Assembly (NCBI GenBank): GCA_021151615.1
Contig: JAGKXA010000228.1
Coordinates: 1 to 6,697, forward strand
Direction: 5' to 3'
DNA: 6,697 nt
Source: Cellvibrionaceae bacterium
GTDB taxonomy: Bacteria > Pseudomonadota > Gammaproteobacteria > Pseudomonadales > Cellvibrionaceae
A model generated the notes under the pieces. That model ran no database searches. It was not told the DNA's origin and saw nothing but the letters and a program-made list of their open reading frames with translations. Positions 6,449 to 6,697 of the stretch are shown piece by piece; positions within the stretch are counted from its first letter, which is position 1; each line of letters starts with the position of its first letter. Both the position numbers and the translations under genes were made by a program.

Positions 6449-6697
6449 TTAGAACAGGTATACCGCCCCCGAGGCTTCTGCACTGTTGTCGTTCTGATCC
6501 AATACACCTTCCTTCAGGCTGGACGTGCTGCTGGATGATTGGCTGGATACCGAAGTCGCTGAGGCGTAACCACGACCAGATTCGCGATGCGCACCTACTG
6601 CCAGGGTTTTACCATCGCCGGAAATATCTATATTCAAACCAAAGCGATCATCTTTATCCGTGTTGCTGGCTTTAACATAGCTCTTCTGGGTCCAAAC
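6449..6697 (-). CDS. FG-GAP repeat (integrin-alpha-like beta-propeller) protein, C-terminal fragment
   Basis: The last 82 residues of a minus-strand gene that enters from the right edge, followed by TAA at 6449-6451. The fragment starts with VWTQKSYVKASNTDKDDRFG, continues with ISGDGKTLAVGAHRES and ends with DNSAEASGAVYLF. This is one full unit of the bacterial FG-GAP type repeat, in which W-(S/T)-Q-x-x-Y-(I/V)-KASN, (D/N)xFG, SGDGxTLAVGA and DN(S)AxxSGAVYxF recur blade after blade. Such proteins are usually large, exported and built as beta-propellers, possibly binding calcium or surface ligands; the specific role here is unknown because the N-terminus is absent. The chain stops exactly at the closing strand of a blade, so no extra C-terminal anchor is present. 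An unusual serine-rich stretch (fragment residues 46-60, bases 6518-6562, 10 Ser of 15) sits in the loop before LDQNDNSAEAS. The frame is open to the edge, so a start inside the window is unlikely. Confidence 0.85.
   Translation of the reverse strand, partial: VWTQKSYVKASNTDKDDRFGLNIDISGDGKTLAVGAHRESGRGYASATSVSSQSSSSTSSLKEGVLDQNDNSAEASGAVYLF

Noticed and set aside
6635..6637. TTG at 6637 as the start of a 62-residue gene
   Set aside because: The frame stays open upstream to the edge and encodes the conserved first half of an FG-GAP repeat, so this codon is an internal leucine.
1..6697. CRISPR array, tRNA or rRNA gene, insertion sequence, prophage, toxin-antitoxin or defence system
   Set aside because: No regularly spaced direct repeats, tRNA cloverleaf sequence, terminal inverted repeats with transposase, or recognisable defence or toxin proteins were seen on either strand.

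Overview
The window looks like a piece of ordinary gammaproteobacterial chromosome. The MetG, GreB and TilS proteins are all of the gammaproteobacterial type, the base composition is moderate, and the partial gene at the right edge carries the FG-GAP-type repeats common in surface proteins of marine and soil gammaproteobacteria. A Cellvibrionaceae-like organism (Cellvibrio, Saccharophagus, Teredinibacter) is my best guess, but that is inference from protein style, not a search.

Layout from left to right. (1) Minus strand: metG, nearly complete, missing only its last C-terminal residues beyond base 1. (2) A 236-base intergenic region with a plausible extended -10 promoter for metG on the minus strand, a possible weak promoter and a 7-bp inverted repeat on the plus strand, and a GC-rich hairpin in the metG leader. 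(3) Plus strand: a 119-residue DUF4870-type small membrane protein followed by a hairpin terminator. (4) Minus strand: an S9-family serine peptidase and greB, overlapping by one base (TAATG), so probably one translationally coupled operon read toward the DUF4870 gene. (5) Plus strand: tilS, head to head with the peptidase, with only 11 bases between the outermost plausible starts. (6) A perfect 17-bp-arm bidirectional terminator. (7) Minus strand: the C-terminal 82 residues of an FG-GAP beta-propeller repeat protein that begins outside the window.

Three genes serve core information processing: MetG charges tRNA-Met, TilS makes lysidine in the AUA-reading tRNA-Ile, and GreB rescues backtracked RNA polymerase. 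The peptidase is probably a cytoplasmic oligopeptidase. The genes do not form one pathway, and I see no CRISPR array, mobile element, phage gene, defence system or biosynthetic cluster. The points most worth a second look are the compressed peptidase/tilS divergent start region, the peptidase-greB coupling, and the serine-rich insert in the last FG-GAP repeat.
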